Made by a program: the position numbers and the translations under genes. Positions 16,899 through 25,965 of a stretch of 64,000 nt of DNA are shown one piece after another. This DNA is from Spirobacillus cienkowskii (GTDB taxonomy: Bacteria > Bdellovibrionota_B > Oligoflexia > Silvanigrellales > Silvanigrellaceae): contig QOVW01000060.1 in NCBI GenBank assembly GCA_003339605.1, positions 1 through 64,000 of the forward strand, read 5' to 3'. How positions within the stretch are numbered: the stretch's first letter is position 1; the number at the start of each line of letters is the position of its first letter. The notes below the pieces were generated by a model. It worked only from the letters and a program-made list of their open reading frames with translations, did not search any database and had not been told where the DNA came from.

Positions 16899-18377
16899 AT
16901 GCCCGGCAATAACTTAGTACAAGGTATTCAAGAATGCTTAAATTTTATTGAAGGACAGTGGACACAACCTGCCGAGACATTAGGAGCTGTTATAAGCCCA
17001 TTAACCGGCAAACCTCTTGCAAAAACTTTTAGAAGTTCTAGTGCTTGTGTCAATAAAGCTGTTCTTGCCGCAAAATCAGCACAGATGTCCTGGGCACAAT
17101 GGAGCCTGCGCGAACGATCCACTATTTTTTATAAATTTAACAATTGGATAACTGAAAATTTACAAGAACTCATACAAACAATTAGCATGGAGTGTGGCAA
17201 ACTCCCCGAAGAAGCGCGAGATGGATTGTATAAAGGAATGGAAATTATTGAGTTTGCCGCAAGCCTACAAAACCATGATATTATGGAAAAAATGCAAGTT
17301 TCTCGAGGTGTTTTTTGTGAGTTCCGGCGTGAGCCTCTCGGAGTTGTTGCTGGCATCACTCCATGCAACTTTCCAGCAATGGTTCCACTTTGGATGATTC
17401 CTATTGCAATTATGACTGGTAATAGTTTTATTTGGAAACCCTCAGAAAAAACTCCTATGACCTCTATTTTACTTTGTGAAGGCCTAAAATCTTGCGGATT
17501 ACCCAACGGGATTTTAAGTGTTGTTCAAGGAGATAAAACCACTGTTGACGCACTGTGCGATCACAATGACATTCAAGCTATTGGGTTTGTTGGGTCTTCA
17601 CCTGTTGCAAAATATGTTTATAGCCGCTCAACTCAAAATGGAAAAAGAGCCCTGACCCTTGGTGGTGCCAAAAACCATATCATTCTTATGCCCGATGCCC
17701 AGCCAGAAATTGCTGTCGATGGAATTATTGCCTCTTTTTCTGGCTGTGCCGGACAACGATGCATGGCTGCAAGCGTCTTGCTGGCAGTTGGAGACACCAA
17801 TAAAATTATTCACGAAATCGCAAAAAAAGCCGCAAATTTTAAAGCAAGGCAAAATATTGGAGCGATTATCACCAAACAATCACTCGAAAAGCTTGTTAAC
17901 GCAATCGAAAAAGCCGTTTCAGAAGGAGCCCGGTTGCTGGTAGACGGGCGCAATCCAACAGTTGCCAAAGAATATTCTAATGGCAATTGGCTCTGCCCTA
18001 CAATTCTAGATGAAATTTCACCAAATAGTTTTTGCGCTCAAGAAGAATTATTTGGCCCTATACTTTCTATAGTGCGATGTCATGATATAGAGCATGCAAT
18101 TAAAATTGAAAATCACAACCGTTATGGCAATGCAACCTCTGTTTTTACATCACGAGGCGACATTGCTGAATATGTGACCAATCATGCCAAATCAGGAATG
18201 ATTGGCATCAATATCGGAATCCCTGTTCCACGCGAACCCTTTTCTTTTGGAGGAATCAATGACTCTAAATTTGGGCATGGAGATATGACAGGACATTCGG
18301 GTGTCGATTTTTGGAGTTTAAAAAAGAAAGTTACAACAAAATGGTTTCAAACCCAAACAAAAAACTGGATGTCGTAA
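16899..18377 (+). CDS. mmsA: Methylmalonate/malonate-semialdehyde dehydrogenase (CoA-acylating)
   Basis: 492 residues, normal for the family. It oxidises (methyl)malonate semialdehyde with NAD and CoA to propionyl- or acetyl-CoA. Seen: the aldehyde dehydrogenase cofactor region with GITPCNFPAMVPLWMIP and WKPSEKTPM, the GFVGSSPVAKYVY segment, and the catalytic cysteine in GCAGQRCMAASV followed by a typical C-terminal EELFGPILS block. The MmsA-type NFPAM and CAGQRC signatures separate it from general aldehyde dehydrogenases. It is first in an operon with URC1-like and URC4-like genes. The URC route of uracil breakdown is expected to give malonate semialdehyde, so acetyl-CoA formation is the likely job here. 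Confidence 0.93.
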   Translation: MPGNNLVQGIQECLNFIEGQWTQPAETLGAVISPLTGKPLAKTFRSSSACVNKAVLAAKSAQMSWAQWSLRERSTIFYKFNNWITENLQELIQTISMECGKLPEEARDGLYKGMEIIEFAASLQNHDIMEKMQVSRGVFCEFRREPLGVVAGITPCNFPAMVPLWMIPIAIMTGNSFIWKPSEKTPMTSILLCEGLKSCGLPNGILSVVQGDKTTVDALCDHNDIQAIGFVGSSPVAKYVYSRSTQNGKRALTLGGAKNHIILMPDAQPEIAVDGIIASFSGCAGQRCMAASVLLAVGDTNKIIHEIAKKAANFKARQNIGAIITKQSLEKLVNAIEKAVSEGARLLVDGRNPTVAKEYSNGNWLCPTILDEISPNSFCAQEELFGPILSIVRCHDIEHAIKIENHNRYGNATSVFTSRGDIAEYVTNHAKSGMIGINIGIPVPREPFSFGGINDSKFGHGDMTGHSGVDFWSLKKKVTTKWFQTQTKNWMS

Positions 18378-18398
18378 TGCAAAAGGGAGGTGCGCAAT

Positions 18399-19646
18399 AT
18401 GGCACATTCAAGTCATGTTTTATTAACTTCGCATCCTGCTCGTATTTTTAAACTTGCAGCACCTTTAAACTGGGGAGATCCCGATCCTTTAATCCGTGGC
18501 CCCGTAGTGGCTTCTTTAACAAAAAGAGAACACAGAAATGCAATTGGAACCCATAGCGGCAGTTACTCTGTGTATCGTGCCTTGGCAAACGCTTCAGGCG
18601 CCCTAACCATGGAACATCGTCCTGATTTCACCAATACAGCACCTGTTGTCAATATTGGTTCCTATGCGGCATGGGGTGATCCCGAAAAAATTGTCAGTAT
18701 TGATCCTTGGGGAGCAAAGGTTGGCGAAGTTTTTAAAAGCTTTTACGACAAAGGCTATGATATCCGCCCAAGCATTGCAATTACCAAAGCACACATTCAT
18801 ATGCCTGAAGTTTCGCAAGCCATAGAGCTTGGCAGACTTCCCATTGATGGTAAAATTGTTTTAAAAAACAAAGATGTTATTGTTACCAAAGTCGCTATTG
18901 AACCTGTTTGGTATTTGCCAGGCATTGCAAAACGTTTCAATATTTCTGAAGGCGACTTGCGCAGTGTGTTATTCGATCAAACTGGCGGCATGTTTCCAGA
19001 GCTCATTACCCGTAAAGATTTAAAATTACTTTTACCACCAATAGGAAGCACGTCTGTTTATATTTTTGGAGACGTTTCTTATATTGCCGATCCTACAAAA
19101 CAACTTACAGTGCGTATTCATGACGAATGCAACGGTTCCGACGTATTTAGTTCTGATATTTGTACATGCAGACCTTATTTAACCCATGGTGTCGAAGAAT
19201 CCATTCGTACCGCACAACAAGGAGGGTCTGGACTTGTGATTTATTTTCGCAAAGAAGGCCGTGCGCTTGGCGAAGTGACAAAATTTCTTGTGTATAATGC
19301 TCGCAAAAGACAAGAAGGTGGAGACAATGCGGCCACTTATTTTCATCGCACAGAATGTGTTGCAGGCGTGCAAGACATGCGTTTTCAACAGCTCATGCCC
19401 GATGTCTTGCATTGGCTTGGCATTCAACGCATCGATAACCTTGTTTCAATGAGTGACATGAAATACAACGCAATAGTCGAAAGCGGCATTAACGTTGTCC
19501 GTCGCATCTCTATTCCAGAAGAGTTGATTCCACCCGATGCGCAAGTCGAAATGGAAGCCAAAAAAGCGGCCGGTTACTTTACAGAAGGCAAAACTAAAAA
19601 TGTGTCTGAACTGAAAAAAGTGAAAGGACGCAAACTTGATGAGTAA
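18399..19646 (+). CDS. GTP cyclohydrolase II-like protein of uracil catabolism (URC1 type)
   Basis: 415 residues from ATG 18399, chosen because AAAGGGAGG ends 8 bases upstream. The C-terminal half is GTP cyclohydrolase II. All three zinc cysteines can be placed (HDECNGSD, then SSDICTCRP). The catalytic-region counterpart is RKEGRALGEVTKF. The usual QEGRGIG and GPQL forms are altered, as in URC1 proteins rather than riboflavin RibA. A ~230-residue N-terminal part unlike RibB precedes it. Known: URC1 of Saccharomyces kluyveri and bacterial homologues act in uracil degradation via uridine nucleotides. It is co-directional with mmsA (21-base gap) and overlaps the DUF1688 gene, which fits this role. 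Confidence 0.87.
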   Translation: MAHSSHVLLTSHPARIFKLAAPLNWGDPDPLIRGPVVASLTKREHRNAIGTHSGSYSVYRALANASGALTMEHRPDFTNTAPVVNIGSYAAWGDPEKIVSIDPWGAKVGEVFKSFYDKGYDIRPSIAITKAHIHMPEVSQAIELGRLPIDGKIVLKNKDVIVTKVAIEPVWYLPGIAKRFNISEGDLRSVLFDQTGGMFPELITRKDLKLLLPPIGSTSVYIFGDVSYIADPTKQLTVRIHDECNGSDVFSSDICTCRPYLTHGVEESIRTAQQGGSGLVIYFRKEGRALGEVTKFLVYNARKRQEGGDNAATYFHRTECVAGVQDMRFQQLMPDVLHWLGIQRIDNLVSMSDMKYNAIVESGINVVRRISIPEELIPPDAQVEMEAKKAAGYFTEGKTKNVSELKKVKGRKLDE

Positions 19647-20883
19647 TTCAATACATAGTTTTAGTGGAGACATTCATGATATTGAATATGTTTTTTCTCC
19701 TCTCACAGTTCGTAAAAAAGCACAAGAAATTTTAAATTTGGCTTTGTCTGGAGACACTGACTTTTTGGTTCACACAGAAAAGTTAGAGGAGGTTTCTAAG
19801 TTTGTAACTTCTGTGACATTAGAAAATTATCCTACTTTAAATATTCCTTTTCATTCACGCTGGAATCATTTTAATGCAGGAAACATTAACAGACTCGATG
19901 AATTAAAATCTGTGTTATCAACTTTAACAATAGTGCAAAGAGTTAAAGCAAAACTCGACCTCGTTATTTTAAGTGTTCTTATGGATGCAGGAGCAGGATC
20001 CCGCTGGCGCTATTTTGATAAAAATTCCCAAAAAGAATATTCTCGTTCTGAAGGTCTTGCAGTAGCCAGTTTACAAATGTTTTTATCGGGGGTATTTTCT
20101 TTACAAAAAGAAAACCCTTACCAGGTTCATGCCGAAAAACTCAAAACCTTAAAACTTGACGAATTGTCTGCTGGTTTTCAAGTCACAGAAAAAAACATGT
20201 TGATAGGCTTAGAGGGGCGCCTAAAGTTATTGCATAACCTTGGTGAAGCCCTAGCAAAGGACTCTGAAATTTTTGGGTTAGAGCAACCCCGTATTGGCAA
20301 TATGCTCGATTTTTTTCAAGAAAAATTTCCGACAGCACATATTTCTGCAAGCCAAATTCTTCGCACAATTCAACAAGGACTTGGCGCAATTTGGCCAGGC
20401 CGCGCAACAATCAATATGGTGAATTTAGGGGATGTTTGGCCTTATGCGCCAATGGGAGATAGCATTCAAAGCTTAATTCCATTTCATAAGCTCTCGCAAT
20501 GGCTTGCGTATTCGTTGTTTGAACCTCTCACAGAAGCCGGATTTACAATTTCACACATTGATTCCCTAACGGGACTCGCAGAATATCGCAATGGCGGCTT
20601 GATACTTGATTCTGGACTTGTTTCTTTAAAAAATAAACAAAATTTTGAAACCATCCATCATCCCGGTTCGCCTCTTGTGATAGAATGGCGCGCATTAACC
20701 ATTGCGTTGCTTGATGAAATTGGCAAAAAAGTGACAGAACAATTGGGCAAAACACCATCTGATTTTCCGCTCGCACGGGTTCTCGAGGGAGGAACATGGT
20801 GGGCCGGACGCCATATCGCTGCGAAGTTACGCAAAGATGGAAGTCCTCCATTAAAAATAGAAAGCGATGGAACAGTATTTTAA
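19639..20883 (+). CDS. DUF1688 protein, URC4-type uracil catabolism factor
   Basis: 414 residues from ATG 19639; ATG and the preceding TAA share the string ATGAGTAA, so translation is coupled to the URC1-like gene. The family is recognised by the N-terminal LSPLTVRKKAQ-like start (here FSPLTVRKKA), the SRWNHFNAG segment, GAGSRWRYFD, and the late GSPLVIEWRALT and GGTWWAGRHIA blocks. Known: DUF1688/URC4 is needed for uracil use as nitrogen source in yeast; its chemical step is still poorly defined. No signal peptide. Together with mmsA and URC1 it makes a compact set, but no uracil phosphoribosyltransferase or urea-degrading gene is in the window. Confidence 0.9.
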   Translation: MSNSIHSFSGDIHDIEYVFSPLTVRKKAQEILNLALSGDTDFLVHTEKLEEVSKFVTSVTLENYPTLNIPFHSRWNHFNAGNINRLDELKSVLSTLTIVQRVKAKLDLVILSVLMDAGAGSRWRYFDKNSQKEYSRSEGLAVASLQMFLSGVFSLQKENPYQVHAEKLKTLKLDELSAGFQVTEKNMLIGLEGRLKLLHNLGEALAKDSEIFGLEQPRIGNMLDFFQEKFPTAHISASQILRTIQQGLGAIWPGRATINMVNLGDVWPYAPMGDSIQSLIPFHKLSQWLAYSLFEPLTEAGFTISHIDSLTGLAEYRNGGLILDSGLVSLKNKQNFETIHHPGSPLVIEWRALTIALLDEIGKKVTEQLGKTPSDFPLARVLEGGTWWAGRHIAAKLRKDGSPPLKIESDGTVF

Positions 20884-20906
20884 ATTTTTAAGAGGAATGA
20901 AACTGT

Positions 20907-21242
20907 ATGTTAAAAAAAATATCTTTTTTATTTTTTGTAGGTGTTTCTTTATTAGGGACAACATCATGCTTAAATGTTGGCGCACCGTTTTCGAGTGATG
21001 TCACCTGGATTAAAGCAGGATCCACATCAAAGCAAGATATTGAACGTGTGTTTGGCCCCCCATTTCGAGTGGGTTATGACTCTGGCTTTAAAACATTTAC
21101 TTATGGATACTATAAATATTCACTCTTTGCTGAAAGCCAGACCAAAGATTTGGTGATTCGCTTTAATGATAATAATATTGTGAGCAATTTCACATTTAGT
21201 AGCTCATTTATAGAAGATAAAAGCAAGCTAAAAAATCAATAA
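20907..21242 (+). CDS. Small lipoprotein with BamE/SmpA-like fold
   Basis: 111 residues. The N-terminal signal sequence ends in a lipobox-like TTSC (Cys21), so the mature protein is probably a lipid-anchored envelope protein. The remainder has the BamE/OmlA pattern: a helix starting near WIKAGSTSKQDIERVFGPP, then a beta hairpin (FTYGYYKYS) and a closing strand. It follows the URC4-type gene by 23 bases and may be co-transcribed by chance. Whether it belongs to the BAM complex cannot be told, because BamE-like domains also occur in unrelated lipoproteins. Confidence 0.72.
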   Translation: MLKKISFLFFVGVSLLGTTSCLNVGAPFSSDVTWIKAGSTSKQDIERVFGPPFRVGYDSGFKTFTYGYYKYSLFAESQTKDLVIRFNDNNIVSNFTFSSSFIEDKSKLKNQ

Positions 21243-21265
21243 GCTTCTGCTAAAAAGAACGTAAC

Positions 21266-23149
21266 TTAACCTGAAGTGCGGCTTGCACTGATTCTTTGCT
21301 TATCGATCATGGTGTGTAACAACGTCACTGCGGCAGGTGTAATACCACTGATACGCGATGCTTGCCCTAATGTACTTGGATTGTGACGTTTTAGTTTTTC
21401 GACGACCTCTCGGGATAAGCCACTTACCAAGCTGTAATTAAAATGATTTGGAATCCAAACATGATCATAGGTTTTGAGTTTATCGCTCAAACCTTCTTCA
21501 CGTCTAATATAACCTTCATACTTTACTTCTATTTCTAAGCAGCGCAAAATTGAAAGTTCATAATCCGAAACAAGTCCTGCTTCTTTTAAATTGCGCACGT
21601 TGGTTTCCGGGCGTTTTAAGTACGCATCCAATGTTACGTTGTTGGAAACTAAGGGTAAGTTATGCTTTTGCAAATGCTCATTGAGGTCGGGAGTGGGATT
21701 GAGCCAAACTTCTTTTAAACGACTTTTTTCTTTTTGCATTTTTTCTTGGCGATCTTTATATTTCACATAAATATCATCTGAAACTAAACCAAAATTTCTA
21801 CCGTATTCTGTAAGGCGTTGATCGGCGTTGTCTTCTCGTAATTTTAAACGATTTTCTGCACGACTTGTAAACATACGGTAAGGTTCGTTGGTGCCAAGTG
21901 TTGTGAGATCGTCAATGAGCACCCCAATGTAACTTTCAGAACGACTCAAAATAAAAGGAGGTTTGCTATCTGCTTTCAACGCGGCATTAATGCCTGCAAT
22001 CAAACCTTGCGCTGCCGCTTCTTCGTATCCTGTTGTGCCATTGAGTTGTCCAGCAAAATATAAGTTTGCAATTTTTTTAGTTTCTAAGGTTGGGTGAAGC
22101 TCTGTCGGTTGAACAAAATCATACTCAATGGCATAACCTGGCTTCATAATTACCACATTTTCAAAACCAGCAATCGTTTTCAAAAATGCTTCTTGCACAT
22201 GAAGTGGCAAGCTTGTGCTAATGCCATTTGGGTAAATTTCGTGTGTTTGATACCCTTCTGGTTCAATAAAAATTTGATGGCTCAGGCGATCGGGAAACTT
22301 GACCACCTTGTCTTCGATACTTGGGCAATAACGTGGTCCAATACCTGTAATGACCCCACTATATAAAGGAGACAAATGCATATGATTACGAATCACTTCG
22401 TGGGTTTTTGCATTGGTATGCGTAATGTAACAAGGAACCAATTTTTGCGTAATGGCTTGGGTGCGCATACTAAATGGCACAAAATCAGGATCGCTATCTT
22501 GGCGTTCTAAGCGAGAAAAATCAATAGAACGGGCGTCTAAACGTGGCGTAGTTCCCGTTTTCATGCGACCAATCTGAAATCCATATTGTTTGAGCGCTGC
22601 AGCAAGCTCAACGCTTGCAGGCTCTCCAGCTCTTCCTGCCGTGATGCGGCGTTCGCCAATGTGAATCAGGCCATTTAAAAACGTTCCCGTCGTCAAAATA
22701 ACGCATGATGCATGAATCGTTTGATCGAGAGATGTTTGCACTCCCGTAACCTGATTATTTTCTATTATTAACGATGCAACTGTATCTTGAATCAAATCAA
22801 GATTTTTAGTGTCTTCCAGTGTTTTGCGCATATAACTGCGATACAAATCCATATCTGCCTGGGCGCGGCTCGACCAAATTGCAGGCCCCTTGCTTTTATT
22901 GAGAACACGAAATTGAATGCCCGTGTTATCAATTGCAAAACCCATTTCTCCGCCTAGAGCATCGATTTCTTTTACCAAATGACCTTTAGCTGTACCGCCA
23001 ATAGCAGGATTACAAGACATCTGCCCAATACGATCGAGACTCATTGTAATAAGGAGTGTCTTTTTGTTCATGCGTGCAGCGGCAAGTGCTGCTTCACAAC
23101 CAGCGTGACCGCCTCCAACAACAACAATATCATACTCTAATGATCGCAT
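21266..23149 (-). CDS. mnmG: tRNA uridine-34 5-carboxymethylaminomethyl enzyme MnmG (GidA)
   Basis: About 627 residues from ATG 23149, preferred over an ATG 12 codons earlier because AGAGG lies just upstream and the product then begins at the conserved IVVVGGGHAGCEAA FAD-binding loop. The conserved CNPAIGGTAKGHLVKEIDALGG and KGPAIWSSRAQAD blocks are present, as are the late FTSRAENRLKLREDNAD motif and the C-terminal helical MnmE-binding domain. It works with MnmE, FAD and methylene-THF on wobble uridines. Its gene is about 12 kb from mnmE, though the two are adjacent in many bacteria. It ends 23 bases from the convergent lipoprotein gene. Confidence 0.97.
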   Translation of the reverse strand: MRSLEYDIVVVGGGHAGCEAALAAARMNKKTLLITMSLDRIGQMSCNPAIGGTAKGHLVKEIDALGGEMGFAIDNTGIQFRVLNKSKGPAIWSSRAQADMDLYRSYMRKTLEDTKNLDLIQDTVASLIIENNQVTGVQTSLDQTIHASCVILTTGTFLNGLIHIGERRITAGRAGEPASVELAAALKQYGFQIGRMKTGTTPRLDARSIDFSRLERQDSDPDFVPFSMRTQAITQKLVPCYITHTNAKTHEVIRNHMHLSPLYSGVITGIGPRYCPSIEDKVVKFPDRLSHQIFIEPEGYQTHEIYPNGISTSLPLHVQEAFLKTIAGFENVVIMKPGYAIEYDFVQPTELHPTLETKKIANLYFAGQLNGTTGYEEAAAQGLIAGINAALKADSKPPFILSRSESYIGVLIDDLTTLGTNEPYRMFTSRAENRLKLREDNADQRLTEYGRNFGLVSDDIYVKYKDRQEKMQKEKSRLKEVWLNPTPDLNEHLQKHNLPLVSNNVTLDAYLKRPETNVRNLKEAGLVSDYELSILRCLEIEVKYEGYIRREEGLSDKLKTYDHVWIPNHFNYSLVSGLSREVVEKLKRHNPSTLGQASRISGITPAAVTLLHTMIDKQRISASRTSG

Positions 23150-23325
23150 ATCATCCTCTTTGAATAAAAACAGAACGTTAAGCACCCTTCACAAAACAGT
23201 AAGCTGGGTACTTATTTTGATTTGTATTACCTGGATTTATGGCTAGGAACAAGAACTATTAAAAAAAGGAGCAAGCGCAACTCATGTTTATTAAAAAAAT
23301 AGCTACAAAAGAATAAAGTTTTTGT

Positions 23326-24057
23326 TTATTTATATTTATCATAAATTTTTGCTATGAACCCATCTTTTCTCATGAGTGCAAGCGTAGCGTTGAACTTTTT
23401 AATTAATGCTATATCTGTTTGCAAGTTAAATGCCGCATACAAATCAACTTGCTTAAAAGTAAATAAAGGAACAATTTTTCCAATATTTTCTTGTTTTGCA
23501 AGCCAAAACCCAATTTGCGAACCAGTAGCCCAAAGATCAATTTTACCTTCTGCAAGTTTAAGCGCATTTTGCTTGTCATTTGTTGCTAAAATTAAGTTTT
23601 TTCCTTTAATAAAATTTTGCGATAATAAATATTCGGCGGTTGCATCGCCATTGTAACCACCCACAACATATTTTTTAGCATCATCTAAATTTGTAATTTT
23701 TATACTCGAACCAGCTTTGCCAAATAAAACCCAGTCATTTTGTACCAGAGGCCCAACCCATTTAAAGTTTTTTTCGCGATCTGGTGTACGAGTTGTAGAG
23801 TAAACAACTGTATTGCTTTCTTCGCTGGCCATTTTAACCGAACGCGCCCAAGGAAATACTTCAATTTTATATTCTATTTTTTCTCGCTTAAATAATTCTT
23901 CAATTATTTCTGTAGAAATACCTTTTATTTTTGAATTTTCTTCCATATTAAATGGAGGATAGTTTTCTGTTACAACAGTTAATTTGGTTGATGAATAACA
24001 AAAACTATGATAAATTAAATTAATTGTTAGTAGCAAAATAATTCTTTTTATTATCAT
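23326..24057 (-). CDS. Periplasmic solute-binding protein, family 3 (amino-acid type)
   Basis: 243 residues. A signal peptide (about 1-21, ending near CYSS) is followed by the SBP_bac_3 fold: strand LTVVTENYPPFN, the helix of the ISTEIIEELF type, WARSVKMA, and a C-terminal KDGFIAKIYDKY helix. Proteins of this family bind amino acids or small acids for ABC import, but no permease or ATPase is next to it. It may serve a transporter encoded elsewhere, or act as a sensor. It stands alone between mnmG and the glucan operon. Confidence 0.88.
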   Translation of the reverse strand: MIIKRIILLLTINLIYHSFCYSSTKLTVVTENYPPFNMEENSKIKGISTEIIEELFKREKIEYKIEVFPWARSVKMASEESNTVVYSTTRTPDREKNFKWVGPLVQNDWVLFGKAGSSIKITNLDDAKKYVVGGYNGDATAEYLLSQNFIKGKNLILATNDKQNALKLAEGKIDLWATGSQIGFWLAKQENIGKIVPLFTFKQVDLYAAFNLQTDIALIKKFNATLALMRKDGFIAKIYDKYK

Positions 24058-24102
24058 ATTACATATTGCCTTTCTAGAAAAAAAATAAAATAGTTTAGAA
24101 AT

Positions 24103-25965
24103 TTAAATTTTTAAATTTGCTAACAAATAAAATGCATGACTCCAAGCCAATGGCATAACCCAAACGGGTGTTCCATCAAAAGAATTGACTTGTTCAGAAA
24201 AAAATCCAGCTTGATTACTTAAATTTATAGTTTTTAAAAATATATCTTCTGATAAAATATTATATTCGGAAAAATTTTTTGCCAGTTCTTTTGCTGCAAT
24301 CGCCATCCAAAATCCAGAGAGTATCCAACTATTACCTCCCATATAACTATCATTTTCATAACGCAAAGAAGCATATTCTTTGCTAAGATTTTCGTAACAA
24401 AATTTAAATATTGATAATTTAATTGAATCTTCAATAGGAAACTCATAAACTGGAAAAATACATGATAACAAAGAAATATCTGCTCGTAAATCTCTATTAT
24501 GATGCGGATCAATGGAACGTGCAAATCGTTTTTGATTATTGACATAAAGTTGATTTGTACAAAATTTAATACAATCTCTCATTGCATTTTTAATCTTATT
24601 TTCCATTTCAGGAAAATAAGATAAACTACGATTTAACGCTCCGTATGCACACACATGCGAATAAAAGTGCAATCCGTAGTGTTCTTCCCAAAGATCAAAC
24701 CCAAACTGCAAAGACCCAATTTCTGCAAAATCATGAATTAGTTTTAGAATTCCATTGTGAATAGAATGCAACATAATCTCATTTTTCTCGTGTTTTAAAA
24801 ACTCTAGCATTACGATTATTGTTAAACCGAGTTGATCAGCCTGCAGATTACACCAACTCGGCGCTTTGCTCCCAGAGCATTCGTATCTTTGAAAAAAATC
24901 ACCATTTTGCAATTGCACCTTTGCTAAAAAAAGTAAAATAGATTTTGCTTCAGCAAGACAATTATTTTCAATTAAGCTCAACGCACAAAAAGCGGCATCA
25001 CGAGGCCAAACAAAGCCATATCCACCACTATTTCTAAAATCTAAATCACATTCTGGTGCAGCAACAATACCTCCAGAAATATCAATCAATCCTTTTAAAA
25101 CACACAACGAAACTTTTTTTAAATAATTTCTTTTATCAAAATGAGAAAGCTCTTTAGGTCGCAATAATTCTATGTTGTCTTTTTTTACTTTTTGTAATAT
25201 TTTGGATTTTTGATTATTAAAAAATACTAAAAATGTTTGCTCGAGTTCTTCTTGAGAATGCCCCAGTCCGTAAAAAATATTTATTTCACTTTTAAACATA
25301 TTTTCGGTATTATCTTTTGGTTTTAATAATAAAGGTTGAGTGTAAGCTGCTGCATAAACTTGCCCCATTTCTATACGGCGAAAATTATTTGGATCGGTTA
25401 AAAAATGATTGACAACTTCTCCTAATGATTTATCTGGTTGATGATGAATTGCACGCACTGCTTGAAATTGCGGGTAACATGCGTCATCGCATGCACCAAT
25501 AATAGCCCAATACTTTCCAGAAAAAGCAAAAATAAAATCTTCGCCTGTTTCGGTAAAAACTGTTTGAAATCTTTTTTCACCTTTCATTTTCCAACTTGAT
25601 AAAACCCAAAAAATTATTTTTTCTGCTGCCAACTCTTTTGGAACGTGTATTTCCCAATTTTCTTTGTAATATGTATTATATGCAGAGCAGATTTTTTTTA
25701 CTTTACAACCAGGCATCGCAATATGATTGATGCTCCATTGAGCTATAATTAAATTATTTTCGGGGTCGCAGTTTAATTGCAGGTTGTCTCTGCATGGATC
25801 GAGCCAAACACTCTCTCCGTTAATGGCAAATCCACAAATTGAAAATTCTAAATGACTGTGCCTGCTGTCTTTATGAGGCCAAAATAATGCTTTTAGCTGA
25901 GCGTCTTCTCCAAGGCATGCCACGATGTTTTCTGACGTCGTGATACTTGAGTAGTTTTCTGGCAT
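24103..25965 (-). CDS. Glycoside hydrolase family 15 (glucoamylase-like)
   Basis: 620 residues. The first ~260 form a beta-sandwich domain and the rest the (alpha/alpha)6 barrel. Seen: GYGFVWPRDAAF at the barrel entrance, the LWEEHYGLHFYSH segment with the acid glutamate, and FFSEQ followed by PLAWSHAF near the end, with the second glutamate. There is no signal peptide, so it is cytoplasmic and acts on stored glucan. The start at 25965 is fixed by AGGAGGAAAG upstream. The preceding GH57 frame reads 73 bases into it. It is last of the four-gene glucan operon. Substrate (alpha-1,4 or 1,6, or trehalose) is not determined. Confidence 0.88.
   Translation of the reverse strand: MPENYSSITTSENIVACLGEDAQLKALFWPHKDSRHSHLEFSICGFAINGESVWLDPCRDNLQLNCDPENNLIIAQWSINHIAMPGCKVKKICSAYNTYYKENWEIHVPKELAAEKIIFWVLSSWKMKGEKRFQTVFTETGEDFIFAFSGKYWAIIGACDDACYPQFQAVRAIHHQPDKSLGEVVNHFLTDPNNFRRIEMGQVYAAAYTQPLLLKPKDNTENMFKSEINIFYGLGHSQEELEQTFLVFFNNQKSKILQKVKKDNIELLRPKELSHFDKRNYLKKVSLCVLKGLIDISGGIVAAPECDLDFRNSGGYGFVWPRDAAFCALSLIENNCLAEAKSILLFLAKVQLQNGDFFQRYECSGSKAPSWCNLQADQLGLTIIVMLEFLKHEKNEIMLHSIHNGILKLIHDFAEIGSLQFGFDLWEEHYGLHFYSHVCAYGALNRSLSYFPEMENKIKNAMRDCIKFCTNQLYVNNQKRFARSIDPHHNRDLRADISLLSCIFPVYEFPIEDSIKLSIFKFCYENLSKEYASLRYENDSYMGGNSWILSGFWMAIAAKELAKNFSEYNILSEDIFLKTINLSNQAGFFSEQVNSFDGTPVWVMPLAWSHAFYLLANLKI

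Noticed and set aside
23283-23315. Tiny plus-strand frame after an AAAGGAG-like site (MFIKKIATKE)
   Set aside because: Ten codons only, no conserved feature; too short to support as a gene.
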